From positions 13,422,001 through 13,486,000 of the forward strand of contig OU015653.1 in the NCBI GenBank assembly GCA_907165275.2: a DNA stretch of 64,000 nt, given 5' to 3'. This DNA is from Zygaena filipendulae (taxonomy: Eukaryota; Arthropoda; Insecta; Lepidoptera; Zygaenidae). The translations under genes and the position numbers were made by a program. The notes under the pieces are model-generated. The model was not told the origin of the DNA, did not search any database, and saw nothing but the letters and a program-made list of their open reading frames with translations. Positions 39,930 to 53,977 of the stretch are shown here, piece after piece (position 1 is the stretch's first letter; each line of letters begins with the position of its first letter).

Positions 39930-40528
39930 TAAAGGGTCTTTCAATAGGGACGGGTCGATGTTGGCAGCCTGTGGCGGCCATGTTGTTTTAACGTCGTCTT
40001 TCTAACCTATATTTTTTTATTCAGTTAGTAATGCCAAATCACCATGGCAAGTTACACGGTTGAGCAACACGTCCAAATGTTAAAAATGTATTACCAAAAT
40101 GAGTGTTCGTTAGTGCAAACGTTACGTGCATTGCGCCCATTTTACGGCAGACGAGGTGGTCCTTCAAATTGAATTGTGAATTGGCCACCGAGATCCTGCG
40201 ACTTATCACCTTTAGACTTTTTTTTGTGGGGTTTTCTTAAGTCGCAGGTCTATACCAATAAGCCACAATCGAACGATGCCCTTAAAGTCAACATAGCTCA
40301 GGCTATCGCTGAAATTCAACCCGAACTATGCGGCAGAGTTGTTGAACATTGGACAACTCGAATTCGTGCCACCGTGAGAAGCCGCGGCGGACATTTAAAC
40401 GATGTGATTTTCCACACATAATGGCATATATAGCTCTTTCAAATAAAAAAAAAAAATCGTTAAAATCTCACACACGGCCTTTTTTATTTCATGTCAAAAT
40501 CGACCCGTCCTTATTGAAAGACCCTTTA
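39930..40528 (+). mobile_element. IS630/mariner-type element, internally deleted
   Basis: Inverted termini TAAAGGGTCTTTCAATAGGG and CCTTATTGAAAGACCCTTTA (about 30 bp of pairing), TA on each side. Inside, TVEQHVQMLKMYYQNECS and TLRALRPFYGRRGGPSN (N-terminal helix-turn-helix region) join almost directly to NWPPRSCDLSPLDFFLWGF and the C-terminus RSRGGHLNDVIFHT. The catalytic middle is gone. It is inserted next to MITE copy E. Confidence 0.85.
40176..40421 (+). pseudogene. Transposase C-terminal remnant
   Basis: WPPRSCDLSPLDFFLWGFLK, NDALKVNIAQAIAEIQPELC and TVRSRGGHLNDVIFHT match the end of insect mariner-related transposases, including the last catalytic Asp region (DLSPLDF). The N-terminal part is in a separate short frame from 40044. 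Inactive. Confidence 0.8.
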
Positions 40529-43404
40529 TAACCAAAACATGCAAACTAACAAGTGAACTAAAACAAAAGCATGAAATCATTAAAATGTCCGAAGCGACTC
40601 TATGATAAATAATAATTTTGACAGTACCTAAACCATAATATATTTTTTACCTTGACATTATTATTTCCACAAACAGTGTAGCCTCACTTGCCCAAAACTC
40701 CATTGTGAGTTGTAAATGTAACAACAATCCCATGATTTATATCGTATTGTAAATGTTACGAGTAGGTAGGTACGTCAAAGCGATATTATCATACACCTCT
40801 ACGTACTTTACTATTCAGGACTTTATAACTATTGATGATGTGTTCACACTAAAAGATGAGGAGTCTAGACAATAGGTCAAAACTTGATCCAGTGTGGGTT
40901 GGAAGAGGTCATGCTTTCGAGCACACATAAGCATGATTCTTCCTTACAATGCCCTTTATTATTTCAATCAGCGATGATGAGTGTGACTCGAAGCGATATA
41001 ATCACTCGAAAGCGAAACCAATCTATAAATAATCAACTTTAAAAAAAAAATTATGTTGCAAAATTGCGGCACAATCTCTTCTTATCTCACTGACGTCATT
41101 TACACACTTCGGTGCTTTCAACGAATAAAATAATTAGCAACGCTTAGGTATATCAGTGGTACTTATTACTTGTAGGTTTTTAAATAATTCTTTTCCTACA
41201 TTTTTCATTGACAGTAAATAAACCTCGTTTACACGTGCAAGCATCGTTTCAACATTATAAGGACGCAGATAAGCAATACCATGTTAACCCACAAAACGAA
41301 GTTATTGATTCAGAACGATTTATTGAGAGTTAGAGAACGTTTTTTTATTATGTGTTTACCATATTACATTGTTTAAATATGTAACTAAATATTGAACTTA
41401 AAAAATGTTGACACAAAATGGCGCTATAATTTTAAAACTTTATTTTATTAAAAATTTCTCCAGTGTGGGTTAACACACTATTGCTTATCTATGTCCATAA
41501 TATCGACATTGTTGCGTACCTATAGTATTAAGGGGTAAAGTGAAATGTGCCTGTGTGAGTGTGTATACGAATTACGAAGTTTACAAATTGAAGTCCACGT
41601 GGTTTCACTACACAAATATGATATTCAAGATTGACAAAGAGAAGCAACTGGTTGTTACTTAACATATTATTTACCTACAAAGTTTATAACGTAGAACAGT
41701 ATTCAAACTTCGTGTATAAAAATAAATATAATGTAATTTACTAACAATAGGTTAAGCAATCATGTTACTAACAAAATGATCCAAGTTGGTTCTAAATAAA
41801 TAAATAATAATAATAATAATAATAAAAAAGTAGCAGGCTTCATCGATGAATTTGAGGTTTTAAACGGAAATCGTAATGTTAAAATCCACAAACATTCCTG
41901 ATAAAATTTTCATGACAATTATGTCGATTAGTTTACATGTTACAGTGATTTTAGTGATTCTGTTTGTGCTCGCAGATGACGTAATTGTAATAACTATAAA
42001 TATATATTCGTCACGTCGCACATACAAAGAACATTGTAACGCACGTGTGCAAAATAATGTCATTGAGGCTCATTTCCCGACCGCCAAATAGATGCCGTCT
42101 GCCGAACAAATGTGAAGACCGGAATTTTTTGTTTTAGGCATAATGTACTTAGGTAGGTATGTATTTTCTTTAGTAGACATCAATTTATTTCAAACTTAGT
42201 CCTCATTCACTATGAACATTATTACCTACATGTCACGTAAAGTTAACGCGCCACAAAAATTGTAATTCCGTCGTTTCACTTCAAAGAATAGATATATATT
42301 TACAACGTGTCTTATGGCAGAGGGAATATTAATTTCTAATATTTTGGCATCTGGAGCGTTAGGGATTGTGTTTTGGAACACGCGTTATGAACAAGGAATG
42401 TTGTTGGTCATACTGAATAAGGGTCATCTTACGTTTCTTGATAAATATTCCCGCACACATTGCGCGGAGTTGGTCCACTGGTCTCGATGCCACACGTTTA
42501 CCAGCGTGCAGCGGTCCATTCACGACAAACGAAAGCGTTCGTTGCCAGAACGATAACAAAGTTTTTCTGCTTTCTATGTATATTTTAATTTTATTCTACA
42601 TATTATACACTTCCTATTCCTTTATATGGTACTATTTTCACTTAAAAAAAAAATTGGTCCCCAACGACGCAAACTACTGAAGTTGAAATTTTGTAGTTTA
42701 ATTTAACACCGTAGACAGACACATTATTTTATTTTGGTTTATTTACGAAAGCAATAGAATTATGTACGAACAAAAAAAAATAGGCAATAATAGGAATTTT
42801 CATACAGACAGTATTAAATTTACAGTATGAAAATTGAAAACAGTGTGTAGTAAGAAAGGATATTTTGAAATTCAGTAAATATGTTTAGTATATCAGAAGA
42901 TTTTTTCCCCCAAAATTTTGGAAGAATAACCTTTGGCCACCTGCGAAACCAGTTTAACGTAAATTTGTAGAAAAACAAATCATTTTAAGACTTTAAACAG
43001 CGACTAATGACTCATGATACACCCGCAGTGTTGAGCGGCCACTGTTACAATAGATAGTAGAGCTACTTCCGAGTCTTTTATCTATGGCGACCGGCGTTCA
43101 ACGTCTATGGGCTAGTCCGTTTGTGCAACGCCGCCGCCCGACAGGCTTCAATAATCACTGTGGCAATGAAACTGCAATTGTTTTCTTCTCAAGCAACTAT
43201 TTAAAATAGCCTAGAGTATTTTTACACGGCTTCCAAAAAGGAGGAGGTTCTATATTTTATTTTTATTTTATTTTCGTTTATTCAGGACAACAACAGCTAC
43301 AAAAACATATAATAGATTTAGATTCGATTCGATTCGATTGTACCTATGTATGTTTATACTAGGAAATTATTGATGAGATTTTGTCTTAATTTATCTATAG
43401 ACTA
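40529..43404. other. Non-coding, AT-rich
   Basis: No gene recognised. Small open frames at 41876-42091 and 42314-42680 show no family motif. A CpG-richer patch at 43010-43150 is unexplained. Confidence 0.4.
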
Positions 43405-43768
43405 GGTGTGCACCGCGGTTACATCCGCGTGAGTTGCGGAATTCCGCAGGAACTCCAATGTAACCTAATTTATTTTTTAAATCGTCCCTGAACTTCCACA
43501 AATATTTCAAGATCAAAATTTGCCAAATCGGTCGAGCCATTCTCGAGTTTTAGCGAGACAAACGAACAGCAATTCATTTTTATATAGATACTAGCTGTCC
43601 CCCCCGGTTTCGCGGTCGCGGTAATTTCGGAGTTCCCGCGGAAATTCCGGGATAAAAACTATCCTATCTTTTAAGGTTGACCATATTATAAATGGTTACA
43701 AAATTTTATCAAAATCCGTTCAGTAGTTTCGGAGTTCATAACGTGACAGGTGATTTATATAGATTAAG
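43405..43768 (+). mobile_element. Two RTE-like tails in tandem orientation
   Basis: The first (43405-43590) is divergent: caccgcggttacatccgcgt, gagttgcggaattccgcagg. The second (43591-43768) begins ctagctgtcccccccggttt and ends gtgacaggtgatttatatag. They belong to different subfamilies. Confidence 0.6.
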
Positions 43769-44502
43769 ATAAGAAGATAGAAGTGATATTGAAGTGTCAG
43801 ATTGATATCTAATTAACTGCATACCTTCTATTGAACTCAGAGAGTTATTTGTATGAAAAATCATATTGGGCTGAAGTTTACTTGAACGAAGTAGTTTCCT
43901 GAGGAAATCTCGAAAATCACGAGGGGAACGGCTAAACTTGATGAATAGCTTTCATGTGTGTATGATGGTGTATATTGTAATATTCAACTGACTTAAATCC
44001 TGTTTTATGGCAGATCAGTTAAAAAATCAGTCTGATCCCTCTTATCATTTCAAGAACAGTTTCGATTGTTTCGTTTTTAGCTATTTCAGCAAGATTAACA
44101 GGCCCGCATGGCCGCTAACTTCTGTTTGTATAGGTACCAATGTCGTGATATCAGTATTCAGTAGTCATATTGGCTGAATCAGACTAGCTTTATTAGTCTG
44201 CAACTTGCAAGCTGACTGATATAAGAAGTATTTCACTTTTCATAAGTAAGTATTACACGTTTCGTGCCAGAATGCCGTCGAGGCTGTAGAAATGAGTACG
44301 TTGGAAAGTCGAGAATCGGATGCCAATGACCTTCGTGCGACGGCATAATATGGATGTTCATTTATTTATTTTAACAACGCCTAGGTACATATTGTATACG
44401 GCAAAACCCGTTAAAGAGGTGTGTGTAAAAGCTTATGTTTTAGCAGGGAGAGTTTTAGAGAGGATTACCTCACGATTTCTCTGAGAATTTTATTATTTAT
44501 TT

Positions 44503-44706
44503 ACTAGCTGTTTCCCGCGGTTTCACCCGTGTTAATTGGATGCTCCGCTCTTATTGTCTGTAATGTTATATACTATATAGCCTATATTCTCCCTCGATAA
44601 ATGGACTATCCAATATAAAAAGAAATTTTTTCAATTCGAACCAGTAGTTCCTAGCGTGTTCAAACAAACAAACAAAAACTCTTTAACTTTATAATATTAG
44701 TATAGA
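44503..44706 (+). mobile_element. RTE-like tail/SINE copy
   Basis: ctagctgtttcccgcggttt-cacccgtgttaatt head and ctttataatattagtataga tail, with a variant middle lacking the gaattccgggata block. Confidence 0.6.
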
Positions 44707-45164
44707 TATTTCATTTACACTCTCACATAAAACATAAGCTCTTGAAAGAGGAGTAGATAGGTAATGACAATTAGCGTCAGCACACCTTCCAAAATCACGA
44801 GAGCGGAGTCGCGGATGATGGCTAGTAAGTTTTATGTATTATAAAATAATATTGTGGCAGAAAACGACGTGAAAACAGAAATATAGAAATCTATTAGCAA
44901 CCGGAGTGTAAAAGGATGGCAGCATAAGTTACTGCAGCCTACGGAAAAAACAATATTTCAATCGAAACGAAACAACTTTAAGCAGGCCTGCTTTAAAGGT
45001 GGTGATCTTAAAGCAATTAAATTTAGGTTCTGCTTTAAGAGCTCATAAAACAAAAACTGAATTTCAAAAATTGATTTATGTGGACATTGCTGTGTACCTA
45101 CTATCCTTTGCGACCCTTATATTATGCCAATAACAATCAAGGGCAATATGTCAGCAATAGAGCG

Positions 45165-45462
45165 TTAAAACCAGCTCTATAATATGGATCTGAGCTCTGG
45201 CCGATGAGGAAATCAGGTTAAGAAAAAATATGGTACAGCAATGAATATGCTACGCTTAACTTGCGGAGTCGCTGTGGCAACACGACAGTGCCCGAAGTCA
45301 TGAACTAAAGAAGCAGAAAATACAAATCAAATAATAAAATTAATATATTATCCGTGATACGTACAATGTTCTAAGATACAAGAAAAACTAAGAGATAACC
45401 GCTTAGCGTTGTGGAAACGTGATAAGACGGGATGATGACCAAAAGAATGACGAATATAAAAC
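45165..45462 (+). pseudogene. LINE reverse transcriptase C-terminal remnant
   Basis: Broken frames give GSELWPMRKSG, then TAMNMLRLTCGVA, then EKLRDNRLALWKRD. These match the GSE.W....., TEMRMLRW.CGV and I.EKLRENRLRWFGH blocks at the C-terminus of insect non-LTR retrotransposon polymerases. Several frameshifts; inactive. Confidence 0.6.
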
Positions 45463-45596
45463 TACCGATTGGCGCAGTAGGTCACCATGCCTAACCAGCT
45501 AATCGAGAGGTTCCGGATTCGATTGCCGGTGGGGGTGGACTTTGTGTGAGGAACATAGGCTTCCACTTTCCAGTCTGGGCGTAATTTTAATATATA
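45463..45596 (+). mobile_element. tRNA-derived SINE, 5' part
   Basis: A box tggcgcagtagg, B box gattcgattgccgg (degenerate), body gtgggggtggactttgtgtg and cagtctgggcgt. It is interrupted after the body by a minus-strand RTE-like tail, with attattattattaat beyond it. Confidence 0.7.
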
Positions 45597-45830
45597 TAAA
45601 TCACGTGTCACGTTGTTTGTCCGCGATGGACTCCGAAACTACTAAAAGGATTTTGAAAAATTTTGTAACCATTTAATATGGTCCAACTTAAAAGATAGGA
45701 TAGTTTTTATCCCGGAATTCCCGCGGGAACTCCGGAATTAATGCGGGAAACTGCTTATCACCGTAAACTACAGCACTTTTTCCCGGAATTCACGCGGGAA
45801 CTCCGAAATTACCGCGGGGGACATTAGTAT
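45597..45830 (-). mobile_element. RTE-like tail inside the SINE
   Basis: A minus-strand copy ending (5' side) in accgcgggggac. It contains caacgtgacacgtgattta on its sense strand, like the 23104-23571 pair. As there, the host is the tRNA-SINE. Confidence 0.65.
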
Positions 45831-46747
45831 GTAGTATATATTATAATTATTATTATTAATAAAAGAGAATAAATGGTCTACAGACGATCGTGGTCGAAAT
45901 TAGTTAAAAGCACAAACTCAACTTTATGGTGTGGCTTAAAACTAGTAGTAGGGTTTAACCCTAAATAAGTTGGGTTTAAAACCTGAAGTAAGATTTATTT
46001 AAAGAACTCTATTAAATTGTATAAAATTCAAAATGGTGGCAGAGTTAGACAGGTAATCGCACTTGTTATTGAAAATATAGAAATTTTTTCTGTTAGTGTT
46101 AGATATTATGTTAATCATCTAAACTATCTAATTTCCCTTTATTTACCATTCTGTTTACACCCGTCACAAAACATTATCAATTCATTATGGTAATCTAATC
46201 TAATAGAGGCTGAAACAATTAACTATAAATAATTAAGGCATTTTCGATAAAGGTTATCGTCAGTAGGTAACCAATTTATCAATAACAAACACATTTGGTA
46301 ATCCATTTCCAATTAATTACTAGGCAATAAGTGAGTTGTAACCTCATTGGTTGGAGCGTGTTTTATCTGTGATGTGTTTGGTAACACTGGGGCATTTAAG
46401 GTTTGTGTGTGTTTGTGTCGGGGTTTCTGATGTCACGCGCGCGTGGGTAACGGTTCAACGTAGTCGAGAGCGTACGAGGCACGAGTGTTGTCGTATTTAA
46501 AATAATTGGATTCAATACGCACTATACACGGCTAATAACAAAATTTTACGACCAAAAGTTGAACCGACTGCAAATTCGTCTTATTTTTTTATTATGTCAA
46601 TATTCATTTTAATCTTCGAATTTACTCTTTTAAAAATATTAATATTGATTATTTATGATTAATATTTAAACGTTAGAGTATTTAATCAAGGAGACGCCAT
46701 AAGCGCAATGTGACGATCAAGTCAAGCCTTAAAAGGTAATATTCCAA

Positions 46748-46912
46748 ATGCGAAAGTGAGTTTGTTTGTTTGTTACGCTTTCTCGCCTTAACGGCGAAAT
46801 CTTGCATGCACGTTATCAGGACACAGAGAAGGACATAGGGTACTTTTTATCCCGGAATTCCTGTGGGAACTCTGAAATTACCGCGGGTGAAACCGCGGTG
46901 ACAACTAGTATT
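46748..46912 (-). mobile_element. RTE-like tail/SINE copy
   Basis: atgcgaaagtgagtttgttt, tatcccggaattcctgtggg, ccgcgggtgaaaccgcggtg. Missing the gatgatcggttga block. Confidence 0.6.
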
Positions 46913-49014
46913 TTAATAAACCGCACAAAAGCATTCACATTAATACATTCTTTTTCATATATTTTTTATCACTTTTAGAGTGGAGGAAGAAGGGGGGAAG
47001 TGAATTCTTATTAGTATTTGTAACTATTAATAGGTACACACAAGAACATTTTCACCATAACTTGAACTTTTTTTACTAAAAAACTCCCATACGTTATTTT
47101 TATCACTCCAACCAGAAACTACTGGTCCATGGATACCTTTTTTCCACCATCTAATGGAATCTAATAAAAAAACCGATATTTTTTCGAAGCCACTTCGATC
47201 AAAAATGGTGTTGCCTTTATTTTCACGACTACGCCTTTCTTACGTTGACAATCTGACTCCATGTACATATTTGTGATCTGCCTACGTAGGTAGTGACATA
47301 AATCATAAATGATTTTCGGATTTGCTTTGATAACACAGTTGCGTACGCGATACGAGCAAATCCAAGGGCATTAATGGAATTCTGTCAGTGCTGGATAAGG
47401 CATGATAAGATTACGTGTAAAGAATCAAGACTTATAGGATACTGAAGGATTATTATTCGAGTGCAAAAACAATTCAAGAAATGACCACGAACAAAACATG
47501 ATTATACAAACAAAAAAAAACGTGTACGTCCCCTTCAAGAAGCATAGTAAATATTACACACAGTTGACACAAAATACAATTTTACTAACTTTTCAAAATT
47601 TGTATTACACATATTTGCTGCAGTTTCCATTCAGTATGTAGGTAGATATGGAGTTTACAAAATATGACGTGTTTACTTTGCGACGTATTTACAACAACCC
47701 CTTGAATCTTCATTACAAAATTGCAATAATCAGACAATGTAACTTACGCATAAACTAAAACAATCACAAACATAATATTATGAAGTAAAATTCTATCTTT
47801 ATCCTAGCGTGACGCGTGACGATTTCTGCGATTTAACTCCTACCGCAAGCCGCGTTGAGGAACTTCGTCGCAAAAAAGCGAGTGCGCTTATCAAACGAAA
47901 TGAATGAAAAATTCACGAAAAATCCTAAACGTAAAATGTAACGCGTAACCTAACACATAACGATTATTTATTTAATTTCTAACTTTCAGTCAATAGCAGT
48001 AAGTCTATTACAGGAAAACGAAGTGGGGTTAATTTATTCTTAGTTAAGTTGTAACGACAAAGTACTAAAACGCCGTCACGAAACGCTTGTCACGATGAAT
48101 ACAGCTTTTTAAAATAAATTGTCATTACAGTGACACTTTTTGGCGAACATAATCGACTTAATATTGTATAAAAATGTAACTATTGCGTGCGAATCCGGCC
48201 TCCCGGCCTCCTCGGAAGCACACCACACAAATACATTCATCCATAGTAACTACACACGTATAACTATAACTAACTATACACCTACCTTACCTCAGTCTTT
48301 TTGGTACCTATATGTGAATGAATTGGTAAATATGTGAATTTTTGTTTTCTGTACTTATTGGTTTTTTAATAAAAAAAAAAAAATCATACTTAGCTTTATT
48401 GCGAAATTGACTCTATCTGTCTGTTACCTTTTCAAGCTTGAACAACTCAACCAACCACGACCAAACTCGACTTGTTTTCAATGAAATGTTAGATTTTTTA
48501 GTTATTCTTCTGAGGATTTTTTCAGATAAAATAGGTAGGTACAGCTTTTATTTTTTTGACAATAGATCAATCATTATTCCATAATATATTGCAGATGAAG
48601 TGACTATGGAGGTCAGAAATTGACTCGACTTCGGACTTCATACTTGACATAGATACTCATGGAGACGTACCTATTATAATGCCATAAATGGAAAATTGAA
48701 TGTACTTATAATCATAAAACATGTCCAAAGAAACACTTTATGGCAAGTCTTATCTCTGAATAGTATAATAAATTCGCGTCTGTATACTTGTCTACTTAGT
48801 CATCTGAACTACACAACTGATTTTGATGCGTTTTCATCGTAGAGATAATTTCCGAAAGGTTTTACTTATCATTGTTTCATAGGAATTGGGTCAGGGATAG
48901 AGGCGATAATATGGCAACAGTGAAATACCACCAAACACCAGCCAGAACCATGCGTTACCACCAGCTGGCAGCTAGTCTATGTATAATAATATTAAAAGAT
49001 TATTTTTTTGTGTA
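46913..49014. other. Non-coding, AT-rich
   Basis: No gene or defined element recognised. Confidence 0.4.
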
Positions 49015-49172
49015 TATTTGTTTGTGACAGATAAACTCTTAAATCGATTTTAAAAGTTCTTTAACTTATAAGCAACTACAGTGTTACTGAGTGACCAGGG
49101 TATTTTTTATATCGGAATTCCCATGGGAACTCCGAAGTTAACGCGAGTGAAACCGCGGGGGATCCACTAGTA
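49015..49172 (-). mobile_element. RTE-like tail/SINE copy
   Basis: gataaactcttaaatcgatt, ttatatcggaattcccatgg, gcgagtgaaaccgcggggga. Divergent. Confidence 0.55.
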
Positions 49173-52100
49173 CATAATAAAACTGTATTCAAATAATAAG
49201 CATGTTTTACCTTGTAAATACATAACTAATTATCCCTGTATTTTTAACGGGAAAATCTATACACACGCGGCTTAAACTGCGTGCTGATCTAGTTCTATAG
49301 ATAAACACGTAAATGTACCTAGTTAATACCTAAATATATACATATAAAGAATCATTGAACGTAAGATATGTTTAAATATATATAAACACAATTTTCAATA
49401 ACACAATACGTTCAACGACAGACAGAAGTGGTAACTTAGAGATAAAGTTCCATTTTATTCGTAATCAAATCATGTACTACGAGTGTGTTGTGACTGTGAA
49501 GGAAGTGCACTGAGCATAATGAACTTTTATCTTCACAGCTACTGTTGTTGACCTTTAACCACCGCTAAGAGTGCAGTACCTACATAATCTCAGATGTACA
49601 TGCATCTGCTTTTATCCAATCTATTTTTTTATTATCTTCGTCTGTATGAATAATGAGTTCTTTGCCTCTTACTCTACAAAGTATTATGGTATGGTTTATA
49701 TTAATTATAAAGAAGAAATAAAAAGGGTAGACTTTACGCATCCCTAAAGTATGTAGGTACATATTGTTTTTTAAGTTCGTGTCGCGGCCAGCTAGGTTAT
49801 TATAACCAAATAAAAACTAACGTGAAATATCCGTATACCTATGAAAAAAACGTGTTCAAAAGAACTCTTGGCTACCTTTTTAAATGTTCTAAGAAAATGA
49901 ATAGATGAGTATAATTGTTTAAGAAAAATTGGATTTATCAGATGATGTGGTGACAACCTAGAGAGATAGAGGTGAGCACGAAACGGGCTAAATCCGCGCT
50001 TATAAAACAAGTAATAGGACGTATATAAATAGAAACTATAGAAATCCACCGCCATCTCACATGCATACGCAAAATCACCTACGAGTCACGTCGTCGGCGC
50101 GAAAGACCACTTTCTCTTCGAACCGACAAAATTAAACAAGCGCAACATTAGCTCTAGCTGCAAGTGTATATTATATTTTAATATTATAATCTTTGTGTTG
50201 TGTCAAATAAAGTTTTTTCAATTTCAATTTTTTCATGTCCTAAACGGTAGGTAGGTATGTGTCGTATTTAGAACGCGGATCATCGAATTTAAGTCATAAA
50301 AATCGTGGTGAAGTAATAGTTCAAAATTATTTTTCACGTTTTTTTTTTTATTACACTCGTTTCTATTTCATATATTCATAAGAAACAGCTGGAAAAACTT
50401 GGTTTTTTCAAATTTCGGGAGACAACATTTTTTTTTTTTGGATTAACTTCTAACCAAAATAGTTACACAACAGCTCAACTACCCACTTTATCGAAATCTT
50501 TTGAAAAACAGCAAACAAAATTTTCGCAATGTCGGATGCCAAGTTGGCACAGGTGGTCTTTTACGCTGGGGAGACCCTCGATAGCAGTGTGAAGGTCAGC
50601 AGTCAGCACTTGACCTTAAAGCGGGTGGGTACATTCACCGCTCTGGCGCTCACCACACTCACTGATTTCGAGCCTACAGCTCTTCAAAGGGTCGACGGGC
50701 CGGCCGGCCCGAATCGTCATGGAAAGTTTTGCACATTCACTCAATGATGTATGTACGTATGTACTTCTATTTACCAACTGCTATTGGCGTGTATTAATAA
50801 AAAAACAATGTCAGTTCAATACGGCTCAGCATTTTTTTGATCAAATCGAATGGCCTGATGGCCCATCCTGAGTGTGATTTGTTTGCCGATGAGTGGAGGG
50901 ACTTTTGTTAACAATTGTTATTGCTAGGCGTGTTAACATCAAATAAATAAATGTATGTATACGGTTCTAAAATGAAATTTAATGTTTGGCGCATATAACT
51001 GTCCTAACGAACGAACACCGTCGACATTGGCAACGATCTAGAAGGTCTTTCAGCTTGTTCAATGTAATAATAGTCACAATGTTTTCTTTTGTATTGTATA
51101 GATTCATTAAATAAAGATCCAGGATTAAAGAGGAGAACAAATTTTATTCATGGATCAATCCGTCTATCAATCAATTAATTTCGTTCATTTGCATTAAACA
51201 TGGTAACATAGTTAATCAAATGAAAAAGTCCAGCATATTTTTGCCCTATTAGACGTACAAATTTTAATGTTCCTTTTTTGGTTACACATAAGGGTTCAAA
51301 AATTTAAGTTATATACATGGCACTATATAAATCCAAATATCTGATCCATTAGACTTTAGAAGAAAAAAGTTATTCCTGGAAACACTAACGGAGGCTGTTT
51401 GAGAATCAAAGAGGACCCCCTCTTACGTATTCGAGGACAGTATGTATTTCTCTTAAATAAAATATTATTTCATAAATTTGGAGTACAAAATATTTGGGAG
51501 TACAAATTTGAATCCCTGCTTCAGCTTTCCGCGTCACAGCACTTGAGTACATAAGCCCCGAGGCTAAGCACAAATAAACTTCGTTCATCAACATAGCCTG
51601 CTTCAAGAGCGATACACTTCAAATACCTACCTACACTCGATTACGTCATTACTGAACGCTTGCGTCACGGGTGGTGGATATTTTCCGGGAGTTCCTCGTT
51701 TGCGCGACTCAATTCCGAGCGCTAAATTTAGCACGTGACTCAGAGGCGGAGTTTATCTATTTTATATGTATCTATAAATACTCTTATTATTCCGAGATAA
51801 AACATTAAGGCCAAGACAGGCCTTATCACAGTCGACGTCACGACGCGACGCTAAAAGCACCCCGTTGCAAGGCGATTTGACCACGTACACTTCGATCGGC
51901 TGTACTTACCTACCTATCAACTGGAGCACAGAGCATACTGTAATAAACTACAGCAAAGTCATTGCCAACAGACTTATCAAGATTCAAGGCCCCATCGCCC
52001 GTTTTGGTGTCATGCTAAGCATATTTCTCATGACTAGTCATGACCGCTACGCCATTTTGGATTTTATTTACCTATTTCAAGGTATTAGGCACGGTTTTCG

Positions 52101-52791
52101 GAGTTCTTGCGACGATTATGTGCGTGTAGAGTTTATTTGTTAATATTTTTCGAATAGCGTCAATGGAGCAGATTTACTTACTTAGTATCTTTAAAAAAAA
52201 TATTTTTCCGCTTAAATCAAGGTTCGTTCGTAAGGACTGAACTTTTAAAATTAACGGAAATAAAATATGTATTAGATAAACATTGGACTCGTAATATTGT
52301 ATCTGCAAAATTCGCTATATTACTTGTTTTTCGTAGGCGTTGAGCTAATGACCACTGACGTCGTTTTCCGCTCGCTTTTCATTACATTAAACTGTAGGCT
52401 TTCTCGCACATCTGTGTGTAACTGTTAACGTCACCCGGTTCAATGACAACTGGCTGGGTGCTGAGCGCGTTCTGTAGAGTTGGCTCCGATGAAATTGAAT
52501 GTGATCGCTTTGCGAACACGTGTGTATAGACTTAGCGATAAACAAGCCTCCATTACATTATTGAGCGCCACAAACAATGTTATTAAATGTGAAACAGGAA
52601 AGAGATAAATCCATAAATATGTATAAGTAAAATTAAAGTGTCTGTTTGTAAACTGAAAATAACTGCTTCAGTCAAAAAATCAGCTCCATTAACTTCGACT
52701 GTCTGTTCGTCCCGACTTTCGGCTAATCTCTGAAACGGTTGAACTATGTAGTTAATTTTGACAGCACAGCTAGTTGTATAATATAAGTATA
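49173..52791. other. Non-coding, with unexplained patches
   Basis: No recognised gene. The 50529-50747 frame (MSDAKLAQVVFYAGETL...) has coding-like composition but no family I know. A CpG-richer block at 51640-51900 includes a TATAAATA at 51773-51780. Confidence 0.35.
51773..51780 (+). promoter_or_regulatory. Possible TATA box in a CpG-richer block
   Basis: TATAAATA, about 40 bases after a cacgtgactcag motif. No convincing initiator or downstream exon was found, so this is weak. Confidence 0.15.
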
Positions 52792-52960
52792 ACTAGCTTG
52801 TCCCCGCGGTTTCATCTACGGTTAATATCGGAGTTCTCGCGGGAATTCCGGGATAAAAAGTACCCTATGTCCATTTCTGCACCCTTGCAGACAACGTGTA
52901 TGCAATTTTTTATGATGATCTATGGAGTAGTTAAAGAATGAATGCGCTAAAGCAACCTTG
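52792..52960 (+). mobile_element. RTE-like tail/SINE copy
   Basis: ctagcttgtccccgcggttt, cgcgggaattccgggataaa, accctatgtccatttctgca. 3' truncated. Confidence 0.65.
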
Positions 52961-53494
52961 CTTGCATTTTACATAACAGCGGCGTTTTCTGTTCTCGCTA
53001 TCATACAAAATACCGGTCGTTTTGTAAACGGGCGAGTTATACAATTTGGCTGCGACATTTACTCGAGCCATTAACTACAACCACATGACTACACTGCACT
53101 GTACACATTTTTCAATAGGCGCATAGGTATGAATTTTGCAGAATAATTGGCCTTGCCTTGTGTTTGTAGGCACCTATACACTATCGGCACATTAAAAATT
53201 TACAATGCTTTATGAATTTAACGCTATTTGCAATTTTTACAATAATACCAAGCAATATAATAACTTTTAGAAATGAACAACATGTGGTATTTAACACGTT
53301 ATGATTTCTATAATGTATTTATGATATTTTGATGTTTGTTTTATTATGTCAATTTATATTAGTTTATTTATAAGTAGTTATTAAAAAAATACGACTCGTT
53401 GGTACAATTCCAAGAAAACTGTTATTGATCATCGTTATTAAAGATGTATCGTAAATATTAATAGTCCTTTGACAAGGACATACGTAAGAAAATC

Positions 53495-53685
53495 TTTACT
53501 ATTATAAATGCGAATGACAGTTTGTTTGTTTGTTACGCTTTTACAGTTTTCACACTCATGAGTCATGACTCAACCGATCATCATGAAATTTTGCGTACAC
53601 GTTGTCAGGGGTACACGACTTACTATTTCGGAATTCCCGCGGGAACTCTGTAATTAACACGGGTGAGACCGCGGGGAACAACTAG
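53495..53685 (-). mobile_element. RTE-like tail/SINE copy
   Basis: ctattataaatgcgaatgac, accgatcatcatgaaatttt, gaattcccgcgggaactctg, gtgagaccgcggggaacaac. Full length. Confidence 0.65.
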
Positions 53686-53977
53686 TTAATTATACGTAAT
53701 CTAGAGATTTAAGTAATCTACAGTATAATATATTCACTACCCGAAAATTGTAACAAAGGTCCAGCATATACCTACATTATAAGACTCATTTAGTACACCT
53801 ATACCTCTTCTCTTAATTACTTCTTAAATTTTAGTCACATTATGTAAATTAAGAAATAATACACAAGACGTCTAATGTTAAAATAACTGTCTTAGCTTGT
53901 AAAGATGGTAGGATGATGCAATAAAGAATATATTATGTGCAAACATACAAAGGATCTTGATTTATATATATATATAA

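Noticed and set aside
46440..46520. CpG-rich patch as the flippase first exon or promoter
   Set aside because: No open frame leading into a flippase N-terminal motif, no good initiator, and no supporting splice donor.
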